Assembly: GCA_947687605.1 (NCBI GenBank)
Contig: CANTUT010000026.1
Span: forward strand, 64,501-128,500
DNA: 64,000 nt
DNA from: Reutealis trisperma
Taxonomy: Eukaryota > Streptophyta > Magnoliopsida > Malpighiales > Euphorbiaceae
Direction of reading: 5' to 3'
This document shows positions 13,145 to 24,763 of the stretch, one piece after another; position 1 is the first letter of the stretch, and every line of letters begins with the position of its first letter. Both the position numbers and the translations under genes were made by a program. The notes under the pieces are model-generated. The model saw only the letters and a list, made by a program, of their open reading frames with translations, had not been told where the DNA came from and made no database searches.

Positions 13145-13612
13145 GTGATGACCCGAGGCAAAATTGTGCCTATGGTGTTAGTAGATAATGGGTATACTCT
13201 AAACGTATGTCCAATGAAAATGGCCAGCTGCTTGCGATTAGAGGCTTTCGATTTCATCCCATCGGACCAAGTGTTGAGGGCATATGACAACACTAAGAGG
13301 GAAGTCTCAGAAGTCTTAGGAGTATCAAACCTTGATATCACAATCAAACCAGTAATAATGCCAATCCCATTTCAAGTGATTGATGTCTTATCTTATTTCA
13401 ACCTATTACTTGGTAGATTATGGATCCATCAAGTGAAAGCAGTTCCTTCCTTCTTGCATCAGAAGTTGAAATTCCCCCATGGTACAAATATCATAACTGT
13501 CAGAGTTGATGTACATGGGAAGAGTGACATTATGAGTTTTGTGCCAATTCTAAAAATCAAGCTCGAACCTTCTACCATTCCTTTATCAGGCTTCTCATTT
13601 GATATTATCTAA
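13145..13612 (+). pseudogene. Tat-lineage aspartic protease domain
   Basis: An open 155-codon piece contains VLVDNGYTLNVCPM, the retropepsin active-site region with D-N-G where D-S/T-G is typical. It is followed by FDFIPSDQVLRAYDNTKREV and LLGRLWIHQVKAVPSFLHQK, the flap and GRPWIH-like segments characteristic of Tat proteases. The minus copy at 51207-51767 also has D-N-G, so the Asn is a family trait and not damage in this copy. The protease would process the gag-pol polyprotein. The reading frame is interrupted on both sides. Confidence 0.8.
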
Positions 13613-14633
13613 TTCATTTAAGGGGAAGGTAAAGGGTTTGTTTCTTTTGACTTTAATCCATATAGTAATGTGGCAGTAGCTAATATGAAGAAGAAAATGG
13701 ATTATTTTTCAGGTTTGGGGCTTGGAAGAAACCAGCGAGGCATTGTCTAATTTCCTGATTATCCCACTATCACTCCTCCTTTCAATCTTTGCTCTGTGCC
13801 TAAACCCAAAGGTATTGTAGAATTAGAGGAAAGGGCCAAACTGAGAGCCGAGGCCAAGAAGCAATGTGGGACTTATGATTGGCCTATGCGCCTCTACTTC
13901 AAAATTCTTAATGGATATTTCATGAAAGAGGGAGAAGATTTCCCTTACTGTAGCTTTCCTTAACCTTGTTTTTGTCTTATTTCCAAAAAGCTAATCCTTA
14001 GTTTTGAAATTTTCTTTGATATCAAGCTCAATCTAGAAGAGTGCAAGCCCATTTATTAATTGGAGGACAATTGGGATACAAGCATGGAGCCTTCTCTTTT
14101 TGAGACCATCCATGTGATCACTAACCACCAAGAACTTGATCCCACAAAGCTCATTCAACCATCCTAAGCACTACTAAATAATTAGTATTTCGAGAGGAGC
14201 ACTAACCCTATTATGTCCTCATTTAAGTCCTCTGAGTTTGAGTCAGAGTTAGAGTCCCTTGAGTCTAAGTATGAGTCTATTAAGTCTTTTTAGTTTTTCC
14301 TATTAGATTTTGTAACCCATCACCCGGGTTTATCCTTTTAAGCTGATCTAACCTGTGATGATGGGACCTTTATCTTTAATAAAATGAATAAGTTTTTTGC
14401 TTACTTTCCTGACTCTCTATACTCTACTTCTTCTGACTCATCATTAAATGAGAAATCTGAAAAACAAAATGAAAATAAAAAGAAATAAAAAATAAAAAAG
14501 GCAAAGAACCAATCAATTATGGCACAGAGGAAAATTCCAAAATTTCATATATTGCATCTGCATATTTTGACATATAGGCATTGGTCAAAAAAGTTTGTGA
14601 ATTTTAGATTGTTTTACATGGGAGCCCAAGGAT
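13613..14633 (+). pseudogene. Linker between protease and RT, heavily decayed
   Basis: This part translates in pieces, for example the section around 13830-13960 with an acidic/Lys-rich stretch and YDWPMRLYFK. It also holds an AT- and Ser/Glu-rich stretch near 14200-14500. The minus copy has matching sequence at about 50331-51206. It is polyprotein linker with no recognised domain. Confidence 0.5.
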
Positions 14634-15386
14634 ATGGTAGGGGTAGATCCAAGCATAGCAGTTCACAAGATCCCGACCTGTGAACGTGTGAAGTCTATAA
14701 AGCAGAATCTAAGAAGAATGAAAACAAAATGGTCTTTGAAGATGAACGAGGAAGTAACCAAGTTGCTAGATAATGGATTTATCAAGCCCATCACTTACCC
14801 ATCATGGTTATCCAACATAATGCCTATTCCTAAGAAGGATGGAAAGGTTTGGATGTGTGTTGATTACAGGTACCTTAACAAAGCCTATCCAAAGGATGAT
14901 TTCCCTCTGCCTCGTATTGATTTTCTTATGGATCACATGGCTGGTGCATTTATGGTCTCCTTGACTGATCTCTATGCAGGCTACAACCAGATCCAAGTTT
15001 ATACCCCTGATAAGGAAAAGACATCCTTTGTGACAGAATAGGGCACTTACTATTATCAAGTAATGCCTTTTAGTTTGAAGAATGCTGGGGCAACCTATTA
15101 AAGAATGGCCAGTACTATATTCCATGACATGGTGCATAAAGATGTCAAGGTATATGTGGATGAATTGGTCATAAAGTCTAAAACTCCTAGAGGCCACCAA
15201 TTCTTCACTGTGCTTAGACAGTACAATCTTAAGTTGAACCCAACTAAGAGCCTTTTCAGTGCCTCTTTAAGTGTATTTCTAGGGCACCTGGTCAGCCAAA
15301 GAGGTATAGAGGTAGATCCAGCTAAGTTAAAGGCAATTATAGAAATGCCTCCCCTAAGATTTAAAAGGAAATTAGAGATTTCCTAG
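14634..15386 (+). pseudogene. Tat-lineage reverse transcriptase, active site altered
   Basis: Two open pieces (14634-15041 and 15105-15386) together show the RT palm and fingers. KLLDNGFIKPITYPSWLSN, WMCVDYRYLNKAYPKDDFPL and SLTDLYAGYNQI cover motifs up to A, whose Asp is kept. MPFSLKNAGATY follows after a TAG stop. The catalytic box at 15153-15164 reads YVDE instead of YVDD, a change expected to abolish polymerisation. GHLVSQRGIEVDPAK marks the thumb. At least two stops separate the pieces. The minus copy (about 49580-50330) keeps YMDD but has lost the motif A Asp. Confidence 0.85.
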
Positions 15387-15939
15387 GTCACTTGTAGTGG
15401 ATCAGCCGTTTCATTGCACAACTGGTAGATACTTATAGGGCATCTTTAAGTTAATAAGGAAAGGAGCCTTTAAATAATGGAATGAAGAATGATAATAAGC
15501 CTTTGATAGAATCAAGCAATACCTCCTAAACCTACTAATACTGCAACCCCTAAGGCCAGGTCAGCTATTGTTGCTCTACTTATCAGTAACATAAGAAGCT
15601 ATAGGTGCAATGCTTACCCAAAATACTGTAGACTCATACAAAAAGAATGCCATTTACTATTTAAGGAAACATTTGCTGACTTATGAGCTTAGGTATAACC
15701 AAATTGAGCAATTATACCTAGCTTTGGTATGGCTGTGCCATAAGCTCCAACACTACCTATGCTCATATATAACCCATGTGCTAGCTAATAGGAGCCCCTT
15801 GAAATTCCTTATGGAGAGGCTAGTTCTTAATAGTAAAATGGCATGATGGATGGCAGTTCTTATAGCATTTGACTTAAAGTACATCCTGAGAAAAGCTGTT
15901 AAATAAAGCATAATTATTGACTAACTCACTGCTGCCCCT
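15387..15939 (+). pseudogene. Gypsy-type RNase H remnant
   Basis: Only the later half is readable: 15610-15846 contains YELRYNQIEQLYLALVWLCHKLQHY and NRSPLKFLMERLVLN, matching the region after the second catalytic residue of the gypsy RNase H attached to RT. The beginning is scrambled by stops and frameshifts. The equivalent in the minus copy is at 49058-49560. The domain would remove RNA template during reverse transcription. Confidence 0.7.
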
Positions 15940-16464
15940 ATGGAAGGTGAAGTATTTGAGCCTGAATTTCTAGATGAAGACATCTTGATTATAGATCTTG
16001 AAGTATGGAAGATATTCTTTAATGATGCCTCCAATAGTAAAGGCTACGGAGCTGGCATAGTTTTAGTCACCCCTAAAGGAGATCATCTACCTATAGCAAT
16101 CAAGCTGGCATTTGAGGTAACCAATAATGAAGCAGAATATAAGGCATGTATATCTAGTTTAAAGGTGGCCATTAACATGATAATAGACTACTTAGAAGTC
16201 TATGGAAATTCTAATGTCATTATTAACCAAGCTCTTGATAAGTGGAAAATTAGAGTAGAGCATTTGGTTTCTTACCATCAATGTTTAAATGACTTAGCTA
16301 AGAGTTTTCATAAGCTCTCTTGTCATTATTTACCAAGTGCAAAGAATCAATTCACCAATTCTCTAGCCACCTTAGCCTCAATGATAGATATGAGTGACAA
16401 TGAGATATACAGGCCTATTGTCATTGAAGTAAAGTGCATCCTAAATATGACACTATGTGCATGA
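15940..16464 (+). pseudogene. Second, archaeal-type RNase H (aRNH) domain
   Basis: A 174-codon open piece includes EVWKIFFNDASNSKGYGAG, IVLVTPKGDHLPIAIKL, TNNEAEYKACISSL and VYGNSNVIINQ, followed by NQFTNSLATLASM. Its position between the gypsy RNase H and integrase and its WxxxFDGSxxxxGxGxG-like start identify the extra archaeal-type RNase H known in Tat-lineage elements. The first catalytic Asp (normally FDG) reads N-D here (FFNDAS), so activity is doubtful. The minus copy at 48570-49074 reads FFDGAANNKG, keeping the FDG. Confidence 0.75.
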
Positions 16465-16554
16465 ACCTTTAATTGGTTGATGCTAAGCCCTAGTTTTGGG
16501 ACATCCTTAATTACATCCAGAATGGTAAGTATCCAGAAGGGTCTTGAAAGCATA

Positions 16555-17730
16555 TTGAAGACCCTAAAGAAGCTATCTACTAATTTTATTCCTAATGGTG
16601 ATGTATTGTATAAGAGAGCCTAGGATAACATCCATCTACAATGTATGACCGAAGAAGAAGCTTAGCATATTATGGAGTGGGTCCATAGCAGAGAAGAAGG
16701 CCCACATATGAATGGTGTAGCTTTGGCATGAAAGATAGCAAATATGGGCTACTTTTGGCTAATTATGAACGAAGACTATGCTAAGTATGTGCAAAAAAGT
16801 CACAAATGTCAAATCTTTGTGAAGCTCCAACATCAGCTCCCTATTCCTTTGAATCCAATCGCAACACTGTGACCCTTCGCTACTTAGGGCATAAATGTCA
16901 TTGGGAAGATATCTCTAAAGTCCTCTGGTGGACATGAGTACATTTTGATGGCCATAAACTACTTTACAAAGTGGATTAACGTAGCGCCATATCAGGTCTT
17001 AAATGAAAAAGAAGGTGGCACACTTCATCCAAGCCAATATCCTTTATCGGTTTAGAACCCCTTTTGAGATAATCACAAATAATGGCTCCTACTTTCAAAA
17101 GAGGTAGTCTACATACTTCGGATAAAAAAGATTCAACATTGCTCCTCTTCTTATCGACCATAGACCAACGGTGCAGTTGAAGCCGCCAATAAGACCATTA
17201 AGACTATTATGTAAAAAGTTATTGAGAAACATAAGGATTGGCATGAATGAATATCTGCTGCTTTATGGGGATGTAGAGCTATCATTCATACTCCAACAAA
17301 GGTAACCCCTTATACCTTGGTCTATGGAATGGAGGCTATCCTTCCCATCGATATGCAAATTCAATATGCTAGGGTAATAAGAGAAAGCCAGTTGAGCAAA
17401 ATAGACTGGATTAAAGGATATCACGAGGAACTAAATGCTATTGATGAGAAAAGAATGGATGCCTTGTATAAAATCTAGGGCTACTAGCAGAGGCTAGCCA
17501 AACATTTTAATAAGAAGGTAAAGGACATGGGCTTGAAGGAAGGGAATTTGGTTTTAAAAGAGATTCAGGCCCCAGTCCATGACCCTAAGGTAAAGTTTAG
17601 GCGAAACTAAGCCAAACCATATGTGTTTAAGAAGATCTTATGTAGCAGAGGCATGATTTTTGTAGACGTGGATGAAAATGAGTTCTCTAATCCTTGCAAT
17701 CTCAATCAGCTGAAAAGATATTTCATATAG
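16555..17730 (+). pseudogene. Tat-lineage integrase, two of three catalytic Asp/Glu lost
   Basis: Fragments in sequence: a zinc-binding part near 16640-16830 with VHSREEGPHMNG and SHKCQIF (first Cys replaced by Ser), then GGHEYILMAINYFTKW (16930-16975), where the first catalytic Asp is Asn. IITNNGSYF (about 17070) has Asn for the second Asp. TNGAVEAANKTIKTIM (about 17165-17210) keeps the Glu. YTLVYGMEAILPIDMQIQYA and the C-terminal KEGNLVLKEI part follow, ending LNQLKRYFI then TAG. Several stops interrupt it. The enzyme would insert cDNA into the chromosome; this copy cannot be active. Confidence 0.8.
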
Positions 17731-18253
17731 GGATGGCATTTGCATCCTTTCTATCTGTTTTTTCTATTCAAAGTAATGTAATTAGAACTACATGGACCTA
17801 ATTCTTCTAGAAAAATAACCAAAATTGATGACGATAACTGTAAGGGAAATGTAGGCAGCCTGACTTGGGTGCAGTCCAAGGCATAATGTAAAAATATTTT
17901 GCTTGCATCACAATCTCATCTCCTTTGTGCCTAATACATCATTTGGTTCTTTTGTCTAAACAAAAAAAAAATATAATAAATAAATAAAATAATAATAATA
18001 ATAATAAAATAATGAAAAAAATGCTCGCTAAGTTGAAAACCCGAAAGGGCAACTTAGGAAAAAATTAAGGAAAGTAAAGGTATCTCATATAATGTTGATC
18101 AAATTTTATAAGAGCATACAATCCATCATCACAAAAAGGACAACCTTTATTTGTACCTATGACTTATCATGTGGTCATATAAGCTTACAGGCATGTACAA
18201 AATAGAAACTTGTAGCTAGTATCCTAAAAACCACCAAAATGAATAGATGACTA
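17731..18253 (+). other. Tat element 3' UTR, truncated
   Basis: Non-coding sequence after the integrase stop. It contains CGCTAAGTTGAAAACCCGAA followed by AGGGCAACTTAGG (about 18028-18060), a small inverted-repeat phrase that recurs in plant Tat/Ogre 3' regions. A homologous stretch starts the minus copy near 47075-47180. It is cut at 18253 by the chromovirus LTR; the five bases before the cut are GACTA. Confidence 0.6.
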
Positions 18254-21236
18254 TGTAACAACCCACACCCACCCTAGGAGTTTCATGACATTTTACTTGA
18301 ATTTAGAGCTATTATGACAAAATGTGTGCTTTTATGAAAATTTATGTGTTATGTGATTGATAAGTATGTGGCATGTTAGATTAGTTCTAATATGCATAAT
18401 ATGGATTATTAATATGAAATAAGTGATTTATGTGAAGTACGAAGCATAAAATGATTTATTGCATACAAAGCAAATTTTTATGCACAAAACGATTTTTAAG
18501 CATAAAATAAGTTTTATGAGTATTTTTAAAATATTTTTAAATAAATATTTTATAGGGAATTTCAATGAAAATAATAAGAAAAATATTTTATTTTTAATTA
18601 GTTATAATCAGCCCACAAATAAAATTAAAAGGCCCAACTCACCAAAGCCCAACACACCAAAACACTCCTAACCTAGCTCACTAATGGCAAACTTATAATT
18701 TTGATAAAATCCTAAATATAAAACCTAAAATTCAGCCCCTTGCTGTAGAAGTAGCCACCATTCTATTCTTCATCAGATTTTTACAGAAAAATACTCTCAA
18801 AAAATATTCTCTCAATTGAAATTCACAAGGTGCTTTCAAACCTTATGATTTTGTGATCATTTTCGTAAGTTTTTCCTTTCAATCTACTATTTGATTTTTA
18901 TGAAACTAACCATAAGAAATCTATTTGGGGCCATATATTTACTATTTTTATTCTTCTTAAATTCAGCCTAGGTGTTTTATTTTAAGGAGAAACCAATTTT
19001 CGACCGTAAAGACAACTCTTTCCTTACGAATCTACTAAAGGTGAACTCTAAAATCCAAAGTTGGAATTTTCATGTATATTCTATAAGTGGGGGTGCCAAT
19101 TTGTATGATGATGAATTCTAAACTGATTTTTGTTGTGTATAGATGAAAAATATTGATTTAAAACATATTTTTATGTATTACTGTAATGGTCGGAAAGTAC
19201 GAAAAGCAAGAAAATCCATGTTTTCCACCCTAAAACCTAAAATTGGAATTTTCATGCATATGCTCTACAAGGGTGTGCTGATTCCTATATATTGGTGTTC
19301 TAAAATGACTTTTGTTATGTTTACATGAAAAATATTAGTTTAAATAATGTTTTTTCATATTATTGTAATGAACAAAAAGTGTGATAAAAAAAAAAAAAGA
19401 AAACCTATGTTTTCCATGGGTCGTATGATTCGGCCTATAGTGAGATTTTGATCACAAATGCCTATAATTTTTGTATAATATATTTTAATGACTATTTTCA
19501 TATGTATATGAATGATATATGATTTAATTGCATTTTGGTTGAAGGAGTAACTCTAGACCAAAGCCTAGAGACAATTCGGCCTACATAGGGTTTCCTAACC
19601 TTATTACTATATTGTGAATAATATGTGTATATGATTAAGTGGCATATGAATTAGGCCTTATGATGTGTTAAATGTAGATTAATGACCTTCAATTGATTAT
19701 AAGAATGATTGTATAATTTGGTTAAAAGAGATAAGCATGATATTTTTAAGGTTACTTGTTAAGTTAAGGTATATGAAAAATATTAAGTGTGACAAGTTGA
19801 AAGTGAAATTGAATTAATATCAAGATAATGATTTATTGTGTTTGGCAATAGAAAAGCCTTGGCATGAGTTGTTATGTGTTTTCCATATGAGTGTAAGAAG
19901 GTTAAGTGTGCAAGACTTGAAAGTCAACATGTTATATGCAAGTAATGAGTGCACTTCTAAGTGCAACTATAAGTATATGTGGATGTTATATGTGCATAGG
20001 GTAGTTATGGGATAGAATAGCATGATGTTAAGTAAATGCTAAGTATTGAATTATAATGTTATGTTAGATCTTAAGGAGTATTAAAAGTTCAAGAGCTATA
20101 GCAATTAGGAGCTAAGGAAGCATATGGTAAGTAAATACTATGTTCAAGTTACAACTACAAGTTATCAAGTTATGTGAAACTTTGAGATTCTTAAAACCCA
20201 AGTTCCATTCTATACTAAATTATAAATTATATGAATTCTTTATTAAGCTTGGGTTGTCAAAAGACAATTGATCCAAAACTATAAATGCTTATTTAATGAT
20301 AAGAAAGAACCTTTGTAATTGTTGCCTTACCTTACTTTCTTTTTGGAAACACACTGTTATTTATTTTTGTTCAATAAGCTAAACTAGTATTGCTATTATG
20401 TTACATGTGATTACATTCTTCAATGCTATTATTATAAGTGATTGCCATTAGCTCTAGCTACGGCTTCTATGAACCCTTTATGCAGAAATCCTCATGCAGA
20501 TGCAGGAAATCATTAGAACCTATGCACATGGTCTCAACCTAATGGATAGAGGTAATGTATCCACCTCAGCTAGGAGAGGTGGGTTTAGCTATGGAGCCTG
20601 ATAAGTTACACACTTCTTTATAACTTATAAGTTGGAAGCTGGAATTTGGTATGATGCCACCTCTCCCTTGTGTGAATAAGCTAATAAGCCGTCAACTTTA
20701 TAAGTTATAAGTGTGATTTCTGCTAAACCTTGCTAAATTGCAACCAATGAACCATGACTATAAATCATGAATTATGAACCATGACCTATGAGTTATATGT
20801 TATGAGCCATTTTTAAGGGATATATGTTATCGTATAGGTTATTGTTTACTTATTGAGATCATCTATCTTACCCCTTTTCTTTGTGTGGTTCCAGGCGTGC
20901 ATTATGAGAAGGCAAAGTGATGGCTCAAGTAATCTACTCCGCTTGGCGAATTTCCTTGTCCAAGTTTATTAGCATACTATGATTTGAAGAGTCTTTTTAG
21001 ATGATCTAGGATTTTCATTTTTGGAATATTATTTACTTAGAGTCATAAATGTTCTTTTCATATGGGTTATATTTAAAGCATTTTAATACTATGCTTTCGC
21101 TAATCAAAGTTTTCCTTATTAATGAATAATTAAGTTAATGCATAAGGTTTTTGTATAATCCTAGGCAGTGTTTATATGTGCATGAGTGGGTTCTATAGGC
21201 ATGGGTGACCTTATATCTCCTCATGTTCTGGGACCA
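18254..21236 (+). repeat. Chromovirus family A LTR, plus strand, 5' part
   Basis: It begins TGTAACAACCCACACCC and aligns with the reverse complement of 31867-35267. It stops at 21236, inside the phrase GTTCTGGGACCA, where an Athila-like LTR starts. The LTR tail resumes at 28989-29146, but that tail repeats 21106-21236, so the split is not a clean insertion. Its left junction cuts the Tat 3' UTR. It reads into a primer site and gag-like ORF after 29146, so it is a 5' LTR. Confidence 0.8.
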
Positions 21237-22538
21237 TGGATAAGCACTTAATTGAGTACACTTTACCCATTGTTTTTAATAATATTTTATCCTTAAATTG
21301 AGTTTGATTTGTTTGTTTAGTGTTTTTCTAGAGTTCTTTTAGTTAATCCAGTGACAAGTGGTGCCATGAACCAAATACGACCTAGAATGGCAAAGAATCC
21401 AAGCCAAAATGCTGATTTTTAGAAGAATATGGGCAGCCACGGGTGACCACACGGCTGGAATTCTAGATGTGTGACGAGAGCAAATTGGAAATTCATCCAG
21501 TAGCCTTCTACAGGTGGAGGCACAGCTGAGGTTTCACCTGTGAGAAGTTACGTTCTTTAGCCCTATCGTTGGCACGGCTGGAACCCTAGCCATGGGTCTA
21601 GCCATGTGAGGTTAAAATTTAGCTATATAAATCATATCAGACAACATTTTAAGGAGAGACGCCACAAAGCAAAAATAGAGATTTAAGAGGGTTGGCTAAG
21701 CCCTAGAGTCATGGGAAAGGCTTGAAGGCTAGAGATATTGAGGATTTAATCAAATCAAAGACCAAGATCCAAGGGGAAGTGGAAGATTGAACAAAAGATT
21801 TCAAAGAACATCTTCAAGATCTATTTGAGATTTCTTTCTCTTTTATTTTTTGCATCTTTGTTCTTCAATTTTAATATGAATTAATTATATTTGTAATGAA
21901 CCCTAGTTTTGATTGTATAGATTAAAGGATTTAAACTTTAATCAATTCATCTTTGGTTGTTTTATTTTCATGATAAATCTTATTATTCTAATTATCAATT
22001 GTTAGCTTGTTGATTGGATATTGTTTCTATATTGGACGAGTAGAGATACCCTAATATAGATAGATCACTCATGGGAATAGAGAGTTGATTGGGGTGCTAA
22101 AGATAGACCTACAAAACTTCTTTGGATGTTAATCTCTTGAACTTAATGCTGCTCCTATTTGATTATAGGTTGAGAAGAGATTCTCCTATAATACTTAGGA
22201 AGTTAGGGATTTAATCACTTGAGAAAGGTTTTTATCTAATTTAGTAAGAGTCCAATTCAATCCATTGTTTAATGTACATGAGAAATTAGGGGGATTTATA
22301 TCTAGATTAGCTTTGCCTAGATTATTTCCATCAATATCATTTACTTGCTTTCTTTTATTAGCTTAGTTAATTTAACTTATTTTAATCAATTTACATCTTG
22401 ATCAACTAGACAATAATCGAAGTTTGTGCTCGTACTTATACACTATCCTCATGGAGACGATACTCATATGCTCACTACTTTATTACTTAATAATGATCTG
22501 TGCACTCGCAGTTTGTTAGTGTGCATTTCGGCACTTCA
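21237..22538 (+). repeat. Athila-like LTR, unit 1
   Basis: Starts TGGATAAGCACTT and ends ...GGCACTTCA before a primer site. Aligns end to end with 25298-26595 and more distantly with the LTR at 30184-31427 (TGATAAGTGC...). Length 1302 bp. Confidence 0.75.
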
Positions 22539-22544
22539 AGTTTG

Positions 22545-22561
22545 TGGTGTGTTGCTGGGGA
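22545..22561 (+). other. Primer-binding site, degraded tRNA-Asp type
   Basis: TGGTGTGTTGCTGGGGA sits six bases after the LTR end. It is a decayed form, with one base lost, of the tRNA-Asp complement TGGCGCCGTTGCCGGGG, better preserved at 26602-26619. Confidence 0.55.
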
Positions 22562-22767
22562 TAGTTTTATAATATTAGCAATATTAATAGAAATTATTGA
22601 TCTAGTTTTTATTTTTATATTTTCGTATTTGTTTTTGTTTTTGTTTTTGCTTTCCTTGTTTTATTTATTTTATTTTTACTATTTTATTTGTTTTTTCTAT
22701 TTTACATTTTTGTTTTGTTTAAAGTTTGTGTTTCCAAAAAAAGAAAAAGAAAAAGAAAATTTTCTCC

Positions 22768-23343
22768 ATGGCTAATCAAAAGTATCAGGATTAGAACTTT
22801 TACCCGAATATAGAATAGGGATACCAGGGAAATCAGTATCACGATCATGGGTACATCTATCACATTGATTTTCTAGAGGAATATGGATGGGAAGCACAAA
22901 CAGAGAAATCATCCCTTATGCTTGCAGTAGAAAGATTTATGGCATCTATGGAGAATTGGGTTGGGGAATTGGACAAAAGAAACGAAGCATTACCAGTTGG
23001 CTTCCCAATTCAATTTGAAATGGACACTATATTGGAGGATAATGAGCATGCACAAGAGGAGCAGAGGTTGGAAGAGATATTTGTGACTTTAGTGGAAGCT
23101 ATAGAGAAAAGATTTCAGAGCATCAAGACAGCTCTAAAACACCAACAAACTTCTCTTCAAAATATAGAGAATTTTGCTGGGCAAATTTTGAGACTGCTAA
23201 GTGAGAGACCTGAAGGCGATTTGCCTAGTGAAACTAAAGTCATTCCGAGAGAACTACAAAGGACCACTACACAACTTGGCTGTGGAATGCTGATAGTGAT
23301 GAAGATGAGAATGGTAAGAACAATTTGGGGCTACTGCACATAA
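22768..23343 (+). pseudogene. Gag-like ORF of the non-autonomous unit 1
   Basis: The ATG at 22768 follows TTTCTCC. Codons 9 and 17 are TAG, and the same two TAGs occur in unit 2, so they predate the split of the units. An internal open stretch runs 22918-23343: LAVERFMASMENWVGELDKR, then a Gln/Glu-rich helical part and NIENFAGQILRLLSERPEGD. The last part resembles the C-terminal gag segment of the Athila element at 39350-39460 (NLENQMGQIAKIL, PQGSLPSNTE). It appears to be a gag C-terminal fragment with no zinc knuckle. A role in packaging is possible but not shown. Confidence 0.55.
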
Positions 23344-23390
23344 AATTTGATGATTGCTTAAGTGAGCAACCCTAATTCTAGCAACGGGGC

Positions 23391-24032
23391 ATGAATGGAG
23401 TGGAATCTAGTGTTGAAGAACTCTTTGTTGATGATAGTGAGTTATGGGAAAGCATGGAGGGGGAAGCTATGCATGCTGAAAATCACACCTCCCTTATTTT
23501 TCCAGCCCTCCCACTTTTTGAAGAGAATGATAATAACCCACTCACAACCCTAATAACCACCCTTCCTTCAACCCAATTTCCATCCAGTGAACACTTAGCC
23601 ACACATGATCCCACACCTTTGCCACCTTTTTTTAAGTGTGTATTTGTTAGAGAATAAAGTATGTGGCTAGTACTTGTAGTTTTTAAATTTTCTTTAGAGA
23701 GGGAAATCTGTTTTGTAGAGGTGTTAAAGCAAAAGGTTAGTGAATTTGGATGAAGCATCTTGGAATTGCAAGAGGTGGCTACCATTGGTAATGTATATGC
23801 TTTCTTTAGTGCCAAAGCTAAAATCCCTGCACTTAGTTCATGGGTAAGATTGTTCGACATTGGTTCTGAACCTTGCAAGCTCAGGTTTGCACGCCATGAA
23901 GAATCAAAAATAATTTTTGTTGCTATAAGAAGGCTATGCAAAGGCCATAACCTTTGCATATTCTTCTTTATCTTAGTTTATGGAGGTAGACAGCATAAGG
24001 AAACCTTTGAACCATTGGTGGAAGATGAATAA
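23391..24032 (+). pseudogene. Unrecognised downstream ORF of unit 1
   Basis: Two open pieces (23391-23657 and 23760-24032) separated by stops. The first is acidic, with SSVEELFVDDSELWESMEGE and a Pro/Thr-rich part. The second has RLFDIGSEPCKLRFARHEES and LCKGHNLCIFFFILVYGGRQ, ending in a TAA shortly before the GGGAGGCAACCC element. Unit 2 has the same reading at 27429-28058. I do not recognise the domain. The position matches the end of the polyprotein or the env-like region of Athila elements. Confidence 0.45.
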
Positions 24033-24668
24033 CGATAACGTCCAGCTAATACGACATTAAAGAAGCGCTGAATGGGAGGCAACCCATTGATGGTTTATTT
24101 TAGTTTTTATTTTTATTTTCTTTTTGTTTTCTTTTGTTTTTATTTTACTTTGAATGGATCTTACTTTGGTTGTAATTCAATTTTTCTCTATGCAGAAACA
24201 TTGATCTTGGTACATTCTCACTGTAAGGAGTTCCAGCACGATTCATGTGGTATATCATTTAGGGTAGTTAATTCTCTCTTTTACTTTTTCATTTTCCTTG
24301 CTTATAACACATTGGGGACAATGTGTTACTTAAGTGTGGGGGAGAGGTATATTATTGTGCCTTATCTTTTATAAATCTTGCATTTAAGTGAATTGAGTTG
24401 TGGCAATAGTTTGATTTGAAATTAACTCTCTCTAGTGATAAATTGGTCTAACTTTGCTATGACAATGACTTGTTACAGTGTGGATTGAATGTGATGGTCA
24501 TGATTAGGAAATTATTTTTTTTTTGCAAATCTTTTTGCCTGAAATTTCAAACTTCAGTTACACTTTTTAAGCCTATTTTATTCCACTGTTACTTTTTTCT
24601 AGTTTAGTAGAAATGCTTAATACCTTAGATGGCTTGGCTATTTTTCTTGAAAAAAAAAAAGAAATAAG

Positions 24669-24763
<95 letters not shown>

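Larger units (their letters stand above)
10493..18253 (+). mobile_element. Tat/Ogre-lineage retrotransposon internal region, plus copy
   Basis: Together with the LTR at 8786-10492 this is a nearly full-length but dead Ty3/gypsy element. Order: primer site, leader, gag, protease, RT, gypsy RNase H, archaeal-type RNase H, integrase, 3' UTR. The order and the second RNase H are hallmarks of the Tat lineage. The 3' UTR is cut at 18253 by a chromovirus LTR starting TGTAACAACC, so the element's own 3' LTR is not contiguous. A leader of about 730 bases (10513-11225) has no recognised gene. A second copy of the family lies at 47075-53380 on the other strand. Confidence 0.85.

Noticed and set aside
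22500..22775. ORF of 91 codons rich in Phe/Leu, like a membrane protein
   Set aside because: It lies across the primer site and a T-rich leader of the Athila-like unit. The hydrophobic residues come from TTT and TTA runs.
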